Below are positions 8,963 to 18,822 of a DNA stretch of 64,000 nt, in pieces (the stretch's first letter is position 1; every line of letters begins with the position of its first letter). A model generated the notes under the pieces. It did no database searches, had not been told where the DNA came from, and saw only the letters and a list, made by a program, of their open reading frames with translations. Location of the stretch: the NCBI RefSeq assembly GCF_004349265.1, contig NZ_SMFL01000016.1:1-64000 (forward strand), given 5' to 3'. The stretch is from Dyadobacter psychrotolerans (lineage in GTDB: Bacteria > Bacteroidota > Bacteroidia > Cytophagales > Spirosomataceae). The translations under genes were made by a program, and so were the position numbers.

Positions 8963-11900
8963 TTAAAAGCTGATTCGTAAGTTTACACCATAGCGGCGGG
9001 TTGTTGGTACCCCGTAAGAATCCGCACCGGCATTGTTGGATGATCCTGTGCTAACTTCCGGATCATAATTCATGTATTTTGGAAAGTTTGGTGCATTGTA
9101 CCAAAGGTTTCTTCCGCTGATCGAAAGCGAAGCAGATCCGAAAGGTGTTTTGGCAAGCAAACGTGCAGGCACTGAGTACCCAAGAGAAACTTCACGAAGA
9201 CGGAATACAGTTGCATCGAATACTGATCCTTCTGCTACCCCACCCGGCCCGAAGCCGCTTGCGAAATAATAATCGATTACTGTAATGGCTGTATTGTTCG
9301 GGATTTTGTTACCCTCTCCATCCAGAAGTGGTTTCAGTGTATTTACATCACCCAGCACGCCTGGTCCGATAAGCATTCTGTAACGATCTTCTGTGTCTTT
9401 ACTTACACCACGCGCCATGGCTTCACCAATGTTACTTGAATATATTGCTCCGCCTTGTTTCCAGTCAAAAAGAACACCCAAAGTGAATTTTTTGAAAGAG
9501 AAAGAATTGCTAAGTCCGGCCATAAAAGTTGGGTTTGGATTGCCGATCGGTCCGCTTGTTGAAGAAGATATTGGTTTGGCAGTCTGTGGATTAACTAAAA
9601 TATTACCTTCTTCATCTCTTGCATAACGACTTCTGTAAATCTGTCCGTAAGGCTGTCCGGCAATGTGAACGTTGCTTCCGTAAACAAGCTGAGCATATCC
9701 CCCAAGGTCATCAACCATGTTCTTGTTTTTAGTAAAGTTGGCATCCACCTCCCATTTGAAACCGTTTTCAGTTTCGATAGGCGTTGCACCAAGGGTTACT
9801 TCAATACCTCTGTTGGATGTTTGTCCCAGGTTAATGATCCGGTCGGTGTAACCCGTTGAAGGAGCAGATTTTACAGTGAATATTTGAGAGGTACTTTTCT
9901 TGTGATAATAAGTTAAATCAAAAGAAAGACGTCCTTCAAAGAATTCAAGGTTTGTACCTGTTTCAAACTCTGTGATAAATTCCGGCTGAAGATTGGCATT
10001 GGTCAGTACATCCGACATGGTCAGCGTACTTACATTTGTAACCGTTCCGTTTGAGAAAGGCGCACCTAATCCACTTGCATCTGCATTGGCTGTGTACACA
10101 TTGGCAGTTAAATAAGGACTGGCCTCGTTACCAACTTTTGTATAACCCAACCGCACTTTACCAGAGCTGAAAATTTTGTTTTGAATTTTTAAAGCTTCTG
10201 AGAATACAAACGACCCGTTTGCACCGCCGTAGAAGTAACTTCTGTTTGCCTTAGGTAACGTAGACGACACATCGTTCCGTGCTACCAGGTTCAAAGAAGC
10301 AAAGCTTTTATAGTCCAGTGTTACGTCCCCAAAAAATGCATAGTAACGCTGTTTGATCTTCGCACGGTTGTTAGGAAGACTTCCCAGAGTAATCGTTGAA
10401 GTATTGCTGATATCATTGATACCCGCTGTGATGATGTTGTCACCACTGAAAGCCGAACGCTCTGTTTTACGCTGGTTAATGTTATTTCCAAGAATGGCAC
10501 GTAAAGAGAAATCTTTGTTAAAGCTTTTGGTGATGGTGAATAACAACGTGTTATCCAGTTCCTGACGGTAGATATTGTCGGTATTAATCGTTCCGTTTGC
10601 GTAAACAGAAGAACCTTTGCCTAAAACACTTACCCGGCGATCAGTGTAAGCATTAAAACCAGCTGTGTTCTGGATATTCAGCCATGGAGTCGGATCAAAA
10701 CCCAACACGAAGTTACCGTAGTAACGATCTACGTTTGAAGTAGACGGGCTGTGTTTAACAGACCAATAAGGGTTATCAAGTCCGTCACGGTCATAGACGT
10801 TTGCACCTGTATTCGGATTTTCATACGGAAGACCGCTCAGATCGTAACTTGTTGGTAAATAATACAGGTTACTCATGATATCACCGCTTCCACCAATCGG
10901 AGGGCTTTTCTGATCAGTCATTACATAGTTTATCGTACCTCTTGCGTAAAATTTGTTATCCAGTTTAATATTACCGCCTACGTTAAAGGAAGTACGTGAA
11001 ATTTCGTTTCCGGGGACAATACCCTTGTTACTTGTACGTCCAAGACCTAAGGTAAAGTTTCCTTTTTCGCTTCCGCTGTTGATCGTTAAACCGTTTTCAA
11101 ATACAGAACCCGTTCTGAAAAAATCACGCTGCGCTTTTCCTGCATAAGACTTGTACGGAATTTGAGCAGCGGTAACGCCATCAGCCATATAAAACTGAGG
11201 AAAATCAGTTGAATTGTATCCCGGACGTGCAAGAGGATGGGGAATCGTTTCGCGGCTGCTGTATGCCGATCCGTTTGAACCATAAACCGCTGTACGAAAG
11301 TCAAAGTTGGTACCTTGCCCGTAAGTATGCTGATAATCAGGAAGTCCCGCAATTTCCTCTGCTGAGTAAGAAGTACTATAAGTAATCTCAGTACCTTTTT
11401 TGCCTTTTTTGGCAGATGCTTTGGTAGTAATGATAATCGCGCCGTTCGCTGCACGTGAACCATAAAGCGCAGCTGCCGCAGCACCTTTCAATACCGTTAA
11501 GCTTTGAATGTTATTAGGGTCAATGTCAAAAGCACGGCTTGCAGTAGACTGGCTGCTTTGCGTCTGACGGTCACCCGCAGGAGCGTAAGTAGAGTTGTCA
11601 AAAGGGACACCATCTACAACATACAAAGGCTGGTTGTTGTTTCCCAGCGAAGAATTCCCGCGGATTGTTACGTTGGTAGAACCACCCGCAACTCCACCAC
11701 CACCCTGAATGTTAACACCTGCCATTTTACCTGTCAGTGCACGCATTGGATCCGGTTCGCTTTTTTGAGCCAGATCGTCTGATTTTAAAGTTGCCACAGA
11801 ATATCCAAGTGTTCCTGCAGCTCTTTCGATACCAGCAGCTGTTACTACTACTTCGCTAAGCTGTCTGCTATCCGAAAACAACAAAACATCTATTACTGCT

Positions 11901-12496
11901 CTGTCTTTAACAGGCGTTTCATGCGTGGTAAAGCCCAAAAATGAAAAAACCAGAACCGACTCACCATTAGGTACCTGGATTGAATAATTTCCATCCTGAT
12001 CCGTCGTAGTTCCGATCTGCGTTCCTTTTACGATGATGTTCACCCCGGCAAGTGCACTGGCGTCATCCTGAGCAGTTACTTTACCTTTTACACGAACATC
12101 CATCATGTTCGTTGACGTTGACACCGGAGCCTTTTTCACAGGGACGGTTTTAACGGGTTCAGCAATTACAAATGTTTTCTGAAATTTTTCAGCTGATAGG
12201 TTCAATGGTGTCAGAACCTCTTTTAAATAGGTTTCAATGTTCTCATTTTTCCCTAACGTACGCGATATACGTTTTCCTGTTACCTGGCCTTTCTGATAAG
12301 CAAAAGTAACATGATATTTATTCTCAATTTCCTGCAAAGCATCGGTTAGTGCGATAGGACGAGCCTTGGCGACCACCGGCTGCTTATCATCATTCCCACG
12401 TGCCCAAATGGCCCCCTGCCCGTTTACCTGGCAAACTGCACCCGGCAAAAGAAACATCAGCCACAGAAATTTCTTCCTGGATAACATTGATCTCAT
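8963..12496 (-). CDS. SusC/RagA TonB-dependent outer-membrane transporter with STN domain
   Basis: 1177 residues. In order: signal peptide (ending near VNGQ, residue 27); STN signalling domain about 46-112 (starts PIALTDALQEI); carboxypeptidase-regulatory-like domain about 134-205; TonB box/plug beginning SEVVVTAAGIERAAGTLGYS (about 214-350, with LYVVDGVPFDNS); then a 22-strand-type barrel ending in a terminal phenylalanine (LRISF). The STN domain is the part that signals to FecR-type anti-sigma factors, and a FecR gene lies 38 bases upstream, so substrate binding should activate the sigma factor at 13640. It imports oligomers with SusD using TonB energy. Confidence 0.95.
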   Translation of the reverse strand: MRSMLSRKKFLWLMFLLPGAVCQVNGQGAIWARGNDDKQPVVAKARPIALTDALQEIENKYHVTFAYQKGQVTGKRISRTLGKNENIETYLKEVLTPLNLSAEKFQKTFVIAEPVKTVPVKKAPVSTSTNMMDVRVKGKVTAQDDASALAGVNIIVKGTQIGTTTDQDGNYSIQVPNGESVLVFSFLGFTTHETPVKDRAVIDVLLFSDSRQLSEVVVTAAGIERAAGTLGYSVATLKSDDLAQKSEPDPMRALTGKMAGVNIQGGGGVAGGSTNVTIRGNSSLGNNNQPLYVVDGVPFDNSTYAPAGDRQTQSSQSTASRAFDIDPNNIQSLTVLKGAAAAALYGSRAANGAIIITTKASAKKGKKGTEITYSTSYSAEEIAGLPDYQHTYGQGTNFDFRTAVYGSNGSAYSSRETIPHPLARPGYNSTDFPQFYMADGVTAAQIPYKSYAGKAQRDFFRTGSVFENGLTINSGSEKGNFTLGLGRTSNKGIVPGNEISRTSFNVGGNIKLDNKFYARGTINYVMTDQKSPPIGGSGDIMSNLYYLPTSYDLSGLPYENPNTGANVYDRDGLDNPYWSVKHSPSTSNVDRYYGNFVLGFDPTPWLNIQNTAGFNAYTDRRVSVLGKGSSVYANGTINTDNIYRQELDNTLLFTITKSFNKDFSLRAILGNNINQRKTERSAFSGDNIITAGINDISNTSTITLGSLPNNRAKIKQRYYAFFGDVTLDYKSFASLNLVARNDVSSTLPKANRSYFYGGANGSFVFSEALKIQNKIFSSGKVRLGYTKVGNEASPYLTANVYTANADASGLGAPFSNGTVTNVSTLTMSDVLTNANLQPEFITEFETGTNLEFFEGRLSFDLTYYHKKSTSQIFTVKSAPSTGYTDRIINLGQTSNRGIEVTLGATPIETENGFKWEVDANFTKNKNMVDDLGGYAQLVYGSNVHIAGQPYGQIYRSRYARDEEGNILVNPQTAKPISSSTSGPIGNPNPTFMAGLSNSFSFKKFTLGVLFDWKQGGAIYSSNIGEAMARGVSKDTEDRYRMLIGPGVLGDVNTLKPLLDGEGNKIPNNTAITVIDYYFASGFGPGGVAEGSVFDATVFRLREVSLGYSVPARLLAKTPFGSASLSISGRNLWYNAPNFPKYMNYDPEVSTGSSNNAGADSYGVPTTRRYGVNLRISF

Positions 12497-12534
12497 AAGT
12501 CTGAAAGTTTATTGTAGGTAAATTAGGTTAGATA

Positions 12535-13485
12535 CTAATCTGCATGGCGGTAAACCTTTTCGGAATTTTCCATGATAATCTGATCTTTATGGTGCATGAT
12601 ATCAATGTTCAGCGTCCTGGACAGAATCTTAAGTACCATATCGATGTTGTTTCGGGAAATTTTCCCTGTAAAACGTAAACTTGCTAAAGACTCATTTTCG
12701 ATGATTACATTTTTGTGGTAATAGTCTTCAAGCGTCTTGCCGATGTCCGAAAGTGTGGCATCGTCAAAGAAGAACATGTCGTTTTTCCAGGCAAGCCAAA
12801 GTTCCCCGTTAGCCTGCTGTACCGTTATCTGTCCGGTTTCTTTGTCATATTCGGCCAGTTCTCCGGGTTTTAAAACCGATTTCTGCCCATGCCGTTCTAC
12901 TTTTACTTTGCCACTTTCCAGGTAAACTTTTGTTTGCCCGTTTTTGCTGGAAATATTAAATTCCGTCCCTAAAACATCAATTTTAAAATCATCCGGCGTG
13001 TGAACGATAAAGGACTGGTATTTTTTATTCTGCTTAATTTCAAAATAGGCTTCTCCCGACAGCAATTTTACATCTCTGGACTCACCACTCCATTTTTCAG
13101 GATAAGCAAATGCGCTGTTGCGGTTTAGAACAACCAGTGAGCCATCTGACAACCGGATTTGTTTTTCTTTAAACTGATCCGTCTGTACCTGAACATAATT
13201 CACCTCATTAATTCCCTTCAAAGCCCACATGGCCAGAAACCCTGTCAGGAGCAGTAAAGAAACAGAGGCTGCAATCATCATTAACTGGCCCCTTTTTGGC
13301 TGATGCTGAAATGACGCTTCCGGCTGAATTGCTTCCTCTTTTATTACACCTTCCAAATAATCGTTGAGTGCTTCGTCAAGTACTCCTTTTTTTTGAAGAT
13401 CAATAAATACTTCCAGCTCCTCAGTTGTTGCCTGATTTGTATAATACCTTTCAACAAGCCGGCTAAGTAATTTAGGATCTGTCAT
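12535..13485 (-). CDS. FecR-family anti-sigma factor
   Basis: 316 residues. A cytoplasmic N-terminal part (1-66) that would hold the sigma factor is followed by one membrane helix (about 68-89), the FecR domain (about 100-195, with KQIRLSDGSLVVLNRNS and GTEFNIS) and a C-terminal DUF4974 domain (about 240-307), which contacts the STN domain of the transporter. It lies between the sigma gene and susC on the same strand. It should keep the sigma factor inactive until the SusC protein signals. 154 bases separate it from the sigma gene, room for its own promoter, though I see no clear TAnnTTTG there. Confidence 0.92.
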   Translation of the reverse strand: MTDPKLLSRLVERYYTNQATTEELEVFIDLQKKGVLDEALNDYLEGVIKEEAIQPEASFQHQPKRGQLMMIAASVSLLLLTGFLAMWALKGINEVNYVQVQTDQFKEKQIRLSDGSLVVLNRNSAFAYPEKWSGESRDVKLLSGEAYFEIKQNKKYQSFIVHTPDDFKIDVLGTEFNISSKNGQTKVYLESGKVKVERHGQKSVLKPGELAEYDKETGQITVQQANGELWLAWKNDMFFFDDATLSDIGKTLEDYYHKNVIIENESLASLRFTGKISRNNIDMVLKILSRTLNIDIMHHKDQIIMENSEKVYRHAD

Positions 13486-13639
13486 AATTTTGCATTCTTA
13501 ACTGTAAGACAACTCTGGATGACTGTAAGGATCCCCCCCAAAATATAATAAATTGAATATTTGCAAAAAGTTTATACTATTCTATCGATTAGTGCAATAA
13601 CAAAGAATTATATTTTGATTTTCAATAAAAAGAAGAAAT

Positions 13640-14257
13640 TTAAACAAATAACAACGACTCGAAGTCACCTAAAAAAAAGGTGATAGCAGAAAGTACATTA
13701 AAAGCAATGCCCAGATCCTTTTCCACTGCGACTTTAAAGATCTTCATGGATTTGATCATGTGCTTTTTGATGATATTGCGGGAAACACCCATCATCATGG
13801 CAGCCTCGTCATAAGACAAACCCTGCTGACGGCACAATTGAAATATTTTACGGCTTTGGGGAGTTAGCGTGATCAGTACTGAATTGATAAAATCCTGATA
13901 TTCGTCCGATTGCATTTTTTCTTCCAGCTCGTTATTTACCTCATTGTAATTGCTGATAAAAGCAGAGAGTGTTTTTTCCTCAGAAAGGACTTTTTTTAAA
14001 ACGTTCAGACTATGATTTTTACCAACCGTAAGCAGATAATACTTGAATGACATTACCTCATGAAGCCTGGTGCGGTCCTCCCAGATTTTGATAAAAATTT
14101 CCTGGCAGGAATCATTCGTCAAATCAGCCGATTTGAGAATGTTAAAAACAAAGCGGTAAAGCACCGGTTTGTAACGATCGTACATTTCCGAAAAGGCCTT
14201 TTGGTCTCCCTGAGAAATTTGCCTTATAAACGATCTTTCGTCATTATACGGACTCAT
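13640..14257 (-). CDS. ECF RNA polymerase sigma-70 factor (FecI-like)
   Basis: 205 residues. Sigma region 2 about 21-88 (AFSEMYDRYKPVLYRFVFNI and the DSCQEIFIKIW block) and region 4 helix-turn-helix about 122-174 (LSYDEAAMMMGVS). After region 4 a hydrophobic tail follows (LSAITFFLGDFESLLFV), not needed for promoter binding; it may help FecR binding or membrane contact. First gene of the uptake locus. It should direct transcription of the downstream susCD genes when released by FecR. Confidence 0.92.
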   Translation of the reverse strand: MSPYNDERSFIRQISQGDQKAFSEMYDRYKPVLYRFVFNILKSADLTNDSCQEIFIKIWEDRTRLHEVMSFKYYLLTVGKNHSLNVLKKVLSEEKTLSAFISNYNEVNNELEEKMQSDEYQDFINSVLITLTPQSRKIFQLCRQQGLSYDEAAMMMGVSRNIIKKHMIKSMKIFKVAVEKDLGIAFNVLSAITFFLGDFESLLFV

Positions 14258-14727
14258 GGTATCAAAAAAAGTAAAGTATAATCATTAAGAAGTCAATTTG
14301 ATTATGAGTGTGGCTAACAAGAGATTCTTTTTAAAGTTATAATTAACAAATAAAATCTGCCTATAATTGAAATAAACAAATTTAAATCTTGTCAACTAAT
14401 TTTAACTATAACAATTATATCGTTTTTTTTGATTTATGGCAAATATTATATAAAAGTTATAGTTTATTATTAGATAATCACCAAAACGCAAACTTTTGTC
14501 ACTGGTTTACAGACTGTTCGCAATTTATGCCAGAATATTGAAAGTATATTCCAACTAACCTTGTAACTGATTTAACAATGTTTGTGACATAGTAAAAAAC
14601 TTCAATAAACGTCGGCAGGAACATTGCCTTCAAAAATGAGAAAACGTGGAAGATTTCCGGGAAATTAACAGGTCAACCGCAATTGACTATCTGTTATACT
14701 TAGTGTTGCAAATTAGGTTTATCTAAT
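14258..14727. other. AT-rich intergenic region upstream of the ECF sigma gene
   Basis: 470 bases without a credible ORF. It must hold the promoter of the minus-strand sigma gene. One perfect minus-strand -7-like element, TAAATTTG (14384-14377), is present but has no TTG at a suitable spacing, so I do not call it a promoter. No terminator is evident for the deacetylase gene ending at 14728. Confidence 0.5.
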
Positions 14728-15549
14728 TCAGATTTTCCAGGGAGATTTAAGCAGATAACTTTTTTCTTTCAGCTGTGTACAGAATTGCTGACAGGTTACA
14801 AACTCTCCCTTATTACTTTTTAAATACTGAATCAACCCGTCAAGGCGGTTTGTCAGTTTCTGACCATTATTGTTTTTCACAAATCCGGGAAGCTTAAAGC
14901 TGCTGATATCTGCAAACTCCCAGGGATGAAAGTAAAGCATCAGCGTTTTTCTCTTTCTTAGCGTTCGCAGGCACATAGACGAATAAATCGCAGGCGGAAG
15001 GTTTTTGAACGACAGCCAGAATAAAGGAAACCTCAAAAACGGCGTAGTTGAGCAGGGAAGCTCGATCAATCCTTTTTCAATATAAGGAAGCGGATTTTTA
15101 TGGAGAAGATTGTATCGCCCGGGAAGATAAGTTGGATTTACAGAAGAATCATATTCAAAACCCCACTCCGTAAGTTTGCTTTCATCAAATGGTGCAAGCC
15201 TCGGCATACGAAATCCGGTTACCCTACTTTCGGAAACAGATTCCAGAATTTGTTTTGAAATCAAAATATCGTCCTGCTGAAAAATATGAGCGGGAGAATG
15301 ATAAAGTGCATGAGAAGCGATTTCATGCTTTGCGGCAAGATTTCTTACCAGTTCCGGGTTTTTCCGGGCAAAATTACCGGTAGTAAAAAAGGTAACGGTT
15401 ATGTCGTGTTTATCCAGCACTCGCATAAGCCTGTTCATACCTTCCAGCGTAACATCCATCTGGTTATTTTCAGATACTTTTTGCCCGTACTCCTCCGGTA
15501 TGTCAAACTCCTCCAGATCGAAGGTTAAATTTATGAAATGTCGTTCCAT
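14728..15549 (-). CDS. Polysaccharide deacetylase (NodB-type)
   Basis: 273 residues, no signal peptide. The metal-dependent deacetylase motifs are visible: an acidic motif in LTFDLEEFD (D11) and the zinc-binding H80-x3-H84 in ASHALYH, plus FRMPRLAPF and the C-terminal MLYFHPWEF block typical of the DUF3473-related branch. It removes acetyl groups from N-acetylated sugars. Being cytoplasmic and overlapping the upstream GT2 gene by 19 bases, it probably acts on a lipid-linked sugar made by that enzyme rather than on a finished polymer; that step is inference. Confidence 0.85.
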   Translation of the reverse strand: MERHFINLTFDLEEFDIPEEYGQKVSENNQMDVTLEGMNRLMRVLDKHDITVTFFTTGNFARKNPELVRNLAAKHEIASHALYHSPAHIFQQDDILISKQILESVSESRVTGFRMPRLAPFDESKLTEWGFEYDSSVNPTYLPGRYNLLHKNPLPYIEKGLIELPCSTTPFLRFPLFWLSFKNLPPAIYSSMCLRTLRKRKTLMLYFHPWEFADISSFKLPGFVKNNNGQKLTNRLDGLIQYLKSNKGEFVTCQQFCTQLKEKSYLLKSPWKI

Positions 15550-16247
15550 ATACTGCTCATCATAATAATACGCGCCAGGCTGACTGCCTCCCGGAATAAA
15601 ACCTTCATACTAAAATCGCTGAACACAATGGCTGGGTTTGCTGAAACTTCAACAGATCTGATGCCTATTTTTTTACGGACCAGTTTACGTATTAGCTCAA
15701 TTTCAAAAACAAAGGTATTGGTTTTTGTCTCCAGAACTTCCGGAAGGATTTCTCTTCTCAAACCTTTGATTCCAGCCTGTGTATCGGTAATATGTTTTGA
15801 CAAAAAGATCCGGTTCAGGCGATGTAACGCCTTGGAAACAAGCTGTCTTTTGAAAGGTAATTTTTTGAAATATTCTACGTTTCTGTTTCCATAAACAAAC
15901 CATGTTTGCGGATTTTCTTTAAATACATTTATCATTTCCACAATCGGTGCGGTACCGAAAGGAAAATCGATATCGGTGTAAATAATGATATCTCCGTCTG
16001 CACGGTTGGTTCCTTTCCTGATCGCCGAGCCTTTCCCTTCGTTAATCTCACTGTTCAGAAAAATCACATTGGGAGAAGCCATAAGCATATCAATTTTTTG
16101 CAGATCTAACCTGGTTGAACCATCATTGGAAATGATATACTGGATACTATAATCCGGTAATTTCCCGTTAAGCTCGGTCATATGATCCAGAAATGTCTGG
16201 CACCAGCCATCCAATGGATTATAACAGGGAAGAACAACGCTAATCAT
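15531..16247 (-). CDS. GT2 glycosyltransferase, dolichyl-phosphate sugar synthase type
   Basis: 238 residues from ATG 16247, which places the GT-A opening MISVVLPCYNP at the N-terminus; the longer reading uses TTG and adds 11 unrelated residues. Motifs: ISNDGST, NEGKGSAIRKG, the DxD in YTDIDFPF and DTQAGIKGL, the pattern of polyprenyl-phosphate glucosyl/mannosyltransferases. It likely loads a sugar on undecaprenyl phosphate. It sits between a GT87 membrane transferase, which uses such lipid-linked donors, and a deacetylase, so the three form one short pathway. Confidence 0.87.
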   Translation of the reverse strand: MISVVLPCYNPLDGWCQTFLDHMTELNGKLPDYSIQYIISNDGSTRLDLQKIDMLMASPNVIFLNSEINEGKGSAIRKGTNRADGDIIIYTDIDFPFGTAPIVEMINVFKENPQTWFVYGNRNVEYFKKLPFKRQLVSKALHRLNRIFLSKHITDTQAGIKGLRREILPEVLETKTNTFVFEIELIRKLVRKKIGIRSVEVSANPAIVFSDFSMKVLFREAVSLARIIMMSSIWNDIS

Positions 16248-16266
16248 TTGATGATGAAGTATTAAA

Positions 16267-17412
16267 TTATTTTTTTTCAACGCTAAACAATTGTATCAGT
16301 AATACGCACCACACCAGAAAACAAGGAATAACTTTAATCAGATTCGGCACGATAAAATCCCGTCTCCATGACAGGGGATAAATGTCCGTCGGAGCGAGAA
16401 TACTGAAAAAGAACACCAGAAATATCAGAACCTTTGCCCAGGGATAAAGCTGCTCACGGCTGAAAAGATACCAGATCGCAACTCCCTGAATGGCTATAAC
16501 ATAAGTTGAAGACTCGGCCGCGTGATTGAACATGATTACCCACAGCGACGCGTAAGCAAGCAAAAGAAAACGATTTTCGATGGTTTTAAAATTCTGTTTT
16601 AATAAAGTCCATAACCAGGTAACAGCAAAAAGTAACAGCCCGGCATATTGCACTTTACTCACATCCTGATCGGTGAAAGCAGGATTCCAGACTTTGATTA
16701 ATCCCATGATAGAAAAACCAAAATTCACCTTGTGGTCCTGAATCAGGCAGGTGTACCAATCTTTGTATAACTGACCGAAATGTTCTGAACCCACAACCGG
16801 TAAAGGCAGAAATCCCAGAACAGTCATCCATAATAATGAATAAAGGATGTAGTAGCCTTTTTTGGGATAAAACAAAAACAATGCAGCGAAAATAAGTCCG
16901 TAGCCCTTGATACAAAATGCAAGAATGGGAAATAGCGCAGCCCACTTAATTTTATCTTTTTCTAAAAACGAAAACGTAAGCAAACCCAAAGCTCCGATGA
17001 TTGGATTTGTCTGCTGGTTGTGTAGTGAGGTCACCAGTTCAATTAGAATAAACCACCAGAAAAAAACCTTGTGATTGTCTTCCAAAGGCAAACTGCGGAT
17101 TGCATAAAAGACCACCAGCGAACAGGTGATAAGCCAAAGAATGAGCCCCACAGAAACCGGCAAAAGACTGAAAGGACTAAATAAAATGCAGAAAGTGGGA
17201 TGATAAAGAAACAGATCAAAATACTCGTTTGGATAACCAGTATGCAGATTGGATTTATCGAGCAAATGAAACAGCGACTGTCTGAAAATGATGTAGTTAT
17301 TGTATTTACCAGGTCCGCCATGGTAGTGCTGCAGACCGATTACAATACTAACAATAATGTATACAATTAAAATCACCTTCTCCCGGGAGAAGAATGCAGT
17401 AAAACGCTTCAT
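16267..17412 (-). CDS. GT87 (DUF2029) integral membrane glycosyltransferase
   Basis: 381 residues with about ten hydrophobic segments, the first at about 12-26. A short conserved acidic/aromatic loop follows the first helix and the segment SLHNQQTNPIIGALG fits the GT87/DUF2029 family, polyprenyl-phosphate-mannose-dependent GT-C enzymes. It should transfer a sugar from a lipid donor on the outer face of the inner membrane. First gene of the three-gene cassette, with a 215-base upstream region shared divergently with the gene at 17628. Confidence 0.8.
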   Translation of the reverse strand: MKRFTAFFSREKVILIVYIIVSIVIGLQHYHGGPGKYNNYIIFRQSLFHLLDKSNLHTGYPNEYFDLFLYHPTFCILFSPFSLLPVSVGLILWLITCSLVVFYAIRSLPLEDNHKVFFWWFILIELVTSLHNQQTNPIIGALGLLTFSFLEKDKIKWAALFPILAFCIKGYGLIFAALFLFYPKKGYYILYSLLWMTVLGFLPLPVVGSEHFGQLYKDWYTCLIQDHKVNFGFSIMGLIKVWNPAFTDQDVSKVQYAGLLLFAVTWLWTLLKQNFKTIENRFLLLAYASLWVIMFNHAAESSTYVIAIQGVAIWYLFSREQLYPWAKVLIFLVFFFSILAPTDIYPLSWRRDFIVPNLIKVIPCFLVWCVLLIQLFSVEKK

Positions 17413-17627
17413 TAAATAATCACTGTTAGGGATAAGTATTTTATCTCAAATATAGTGACTACTCATGTGTACAAAACATTGGAAAGAGCTACAATCAATA
17501 TTCTAATTTTTTCCTAATATAATGTTATTCAAACGAGGCCATTTATAGTTTAAAACTGAATGAAGTAACGCTGATCAGGTACAGTATTTTTATCTTTTTT
17601 TGTAAAAAGAACTAAAATTCCAAAACC

Positions 17628-18437
17628 ATGTCTGACAACAAACTTGAACGGTACGCAACGGCTGCACTGGTGATCGGCAGCATCGTCGGCACTTATTTTT
17701 TCAGCCGCCCCCGCAAAAAGAATCCGGTTCAAACAGTTCTTGACCGAAAACAGCAAAAAAAGATCGATCGCAATTTGATGACTCCTGCGAATGAAACCTT
17801 CGGAATTGTATGGCCCGTTATTTACACCGGAACCATAGCGCTGGCAATACACCAGGCTTTGCCCTCACAACGTTTAAACCTAAGATATCAAAAAGCCCAG
17901 CCCTGGCTTCAGGCGAGTTATTTACTTACAGGTATTTTTAGTTATTTCTTTTCGAAGTCTGACAAAAAAAACCGCATAGGTGCTGCGGTTACTACCATCA
18001 ACATGTTGCCAGCTGCCATCGGATTGCATCGGTCTCTGGAGATTGGCACCACGCGTGCACCAGAACCTGAAAACACCTTGCAAAAATCTATAAGCATTTA
18101 TACAGGTTGGCTGACAGCAGCATCAGCAGTGAGTGCTACTACTCTTGTTCAGGAGGCAGGCTACTTTAAAAAAAACTCAGACGCAAAAAAATGGGCGACA
18201 GGATTAATACCGCTCACTTCTGCAATAGGTTTTCTGGTTTCCAAGAGATTAAACGACCCTTATTATCTGCTCCCTATTGTAGCCGCGCTGGCAGGAATTG
18301 CAGTAAAACAGAAGGATAAAAATCAGGAGTTAAGCGTTTTGTCGGCTTCACTGGCTACGGCACTATCAGGAATTGCTGTCGCAGAAATCAGGAAGCCGGA
18401 TTTGTCCGGAATAAAACAATTATCTGCTCTTATTTAA
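17628..18437 (+). CDS. Multi-pass membrane protein with TspO-like motif
   Basis: 269 residues. An N-terminal helix (about 10-25) is followed by a basic stretch and several more hydrophobic segments. NETFGIVWPVIYTGTIAL resembles the first-helix signature of TspO/MBR tryptophan-rich sensory proteins, but the protein is longer than TspO (about 160 residues) and has few tryptophans, so it is at best a distant relative. Role unknown. Its 3' end overlaps the convergent DUF2958 gene by 18 bases. Confidence 0.6.
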   Translation: MSDNKLERYATAALVIGSIVGTYFFSRPRKKNPVQTVLDRKQQKKIDRNLMTPANETFGIVWPVIYTGTIALAIHQALPSQRLNLRYQKAQPWLQASYLLTGIFSYFFSKSDKKNRIGAAVTTINMLPAAIGLHRSLEIGTTRAPEPENTLQKSISIYTGWLTAASAVSATTLVQEAGYFKKNSDAKKWATGLIPLTSAIGFLVSKRLNDPYYLLPIVAALAGIAVKQKDKNQELSVLSASLATALSGIAVAEIRKPDLSGIKQLSALI

Positions 18438-18818
18438 AAAATTCTGAGCTTCCAAAAGCAGCGTATCGTCCTCTGTAATCCACTTATTTTCGCGGGCGGC
18501 ATGCAGATAAACACTCATGGGATATTTGCCATCAAAAGCCGGATCAATTTCTACCATCGGCACTTTTAGCCGGGCATGTTTGATACTTTCCAAATCGTTG
18601 ATTGACACGTAACTAAGTTCGGGTTTGCCCTGCCCAAGGTCGCAAAGCCCGAACGCAATGTTGTTGGCGGCATCAAGCTCAGATAACAGCCAGATCGCTC
18701 TGCCGTATTTTGAATGCAGTTTTACAACCGGTTCATGATCCTTGCCCAAATCGTTTTGCACTTCCATGGCATTATGGATCATGATTTCTGTAAGATTTTC
18801 AGGAATCATTTTTGACAT
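18420..18818 (-). CDS. DUF2958 domain protein
   Basis: 132 residues from ATG 18818 (MSKMIPENL). Almost the whole length fits DUF2958: DHEPVVKLHSKYGRAIWLLSE..., then IAFGLCDLGQGKPELSYVS. Members are small cytoplasmic proteins of unknown function, common on mobile elements and near stress genes. A promoter-like element lies so close upstream that the transcript may be leaderless. The in-frame extension to 18836 is rejected because it adds six residues not seen in the family. Confidence 0.8.
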   Translation of the reverse strand: MSKMIPENLTEIMIHNAMEVQNDLGKDHEPVVKLHSKYGRAIWLLSELDAANNIAFGLCDLGQGKPELSYVSINDLESIKHARLKVPMVEIDPAFDGKYPMSVYLHAARENKWITEDDTLLLEAQNFLNKSR

Positions 18819-18822
18819 GGGC

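Noticed and set aside
13362..13369. CGTTGAGT inside the FecR gene as another leader element
   Set aside because: It is within coding sequence far from any start codon and is expected by chance at this frequency.
14377..14384. TAAATTTG as the promoter of the ECF sigma gene
   Set aside because: The -7 match is exact but no TTG lies at a suitable distance and the leader would be about 120 bases.
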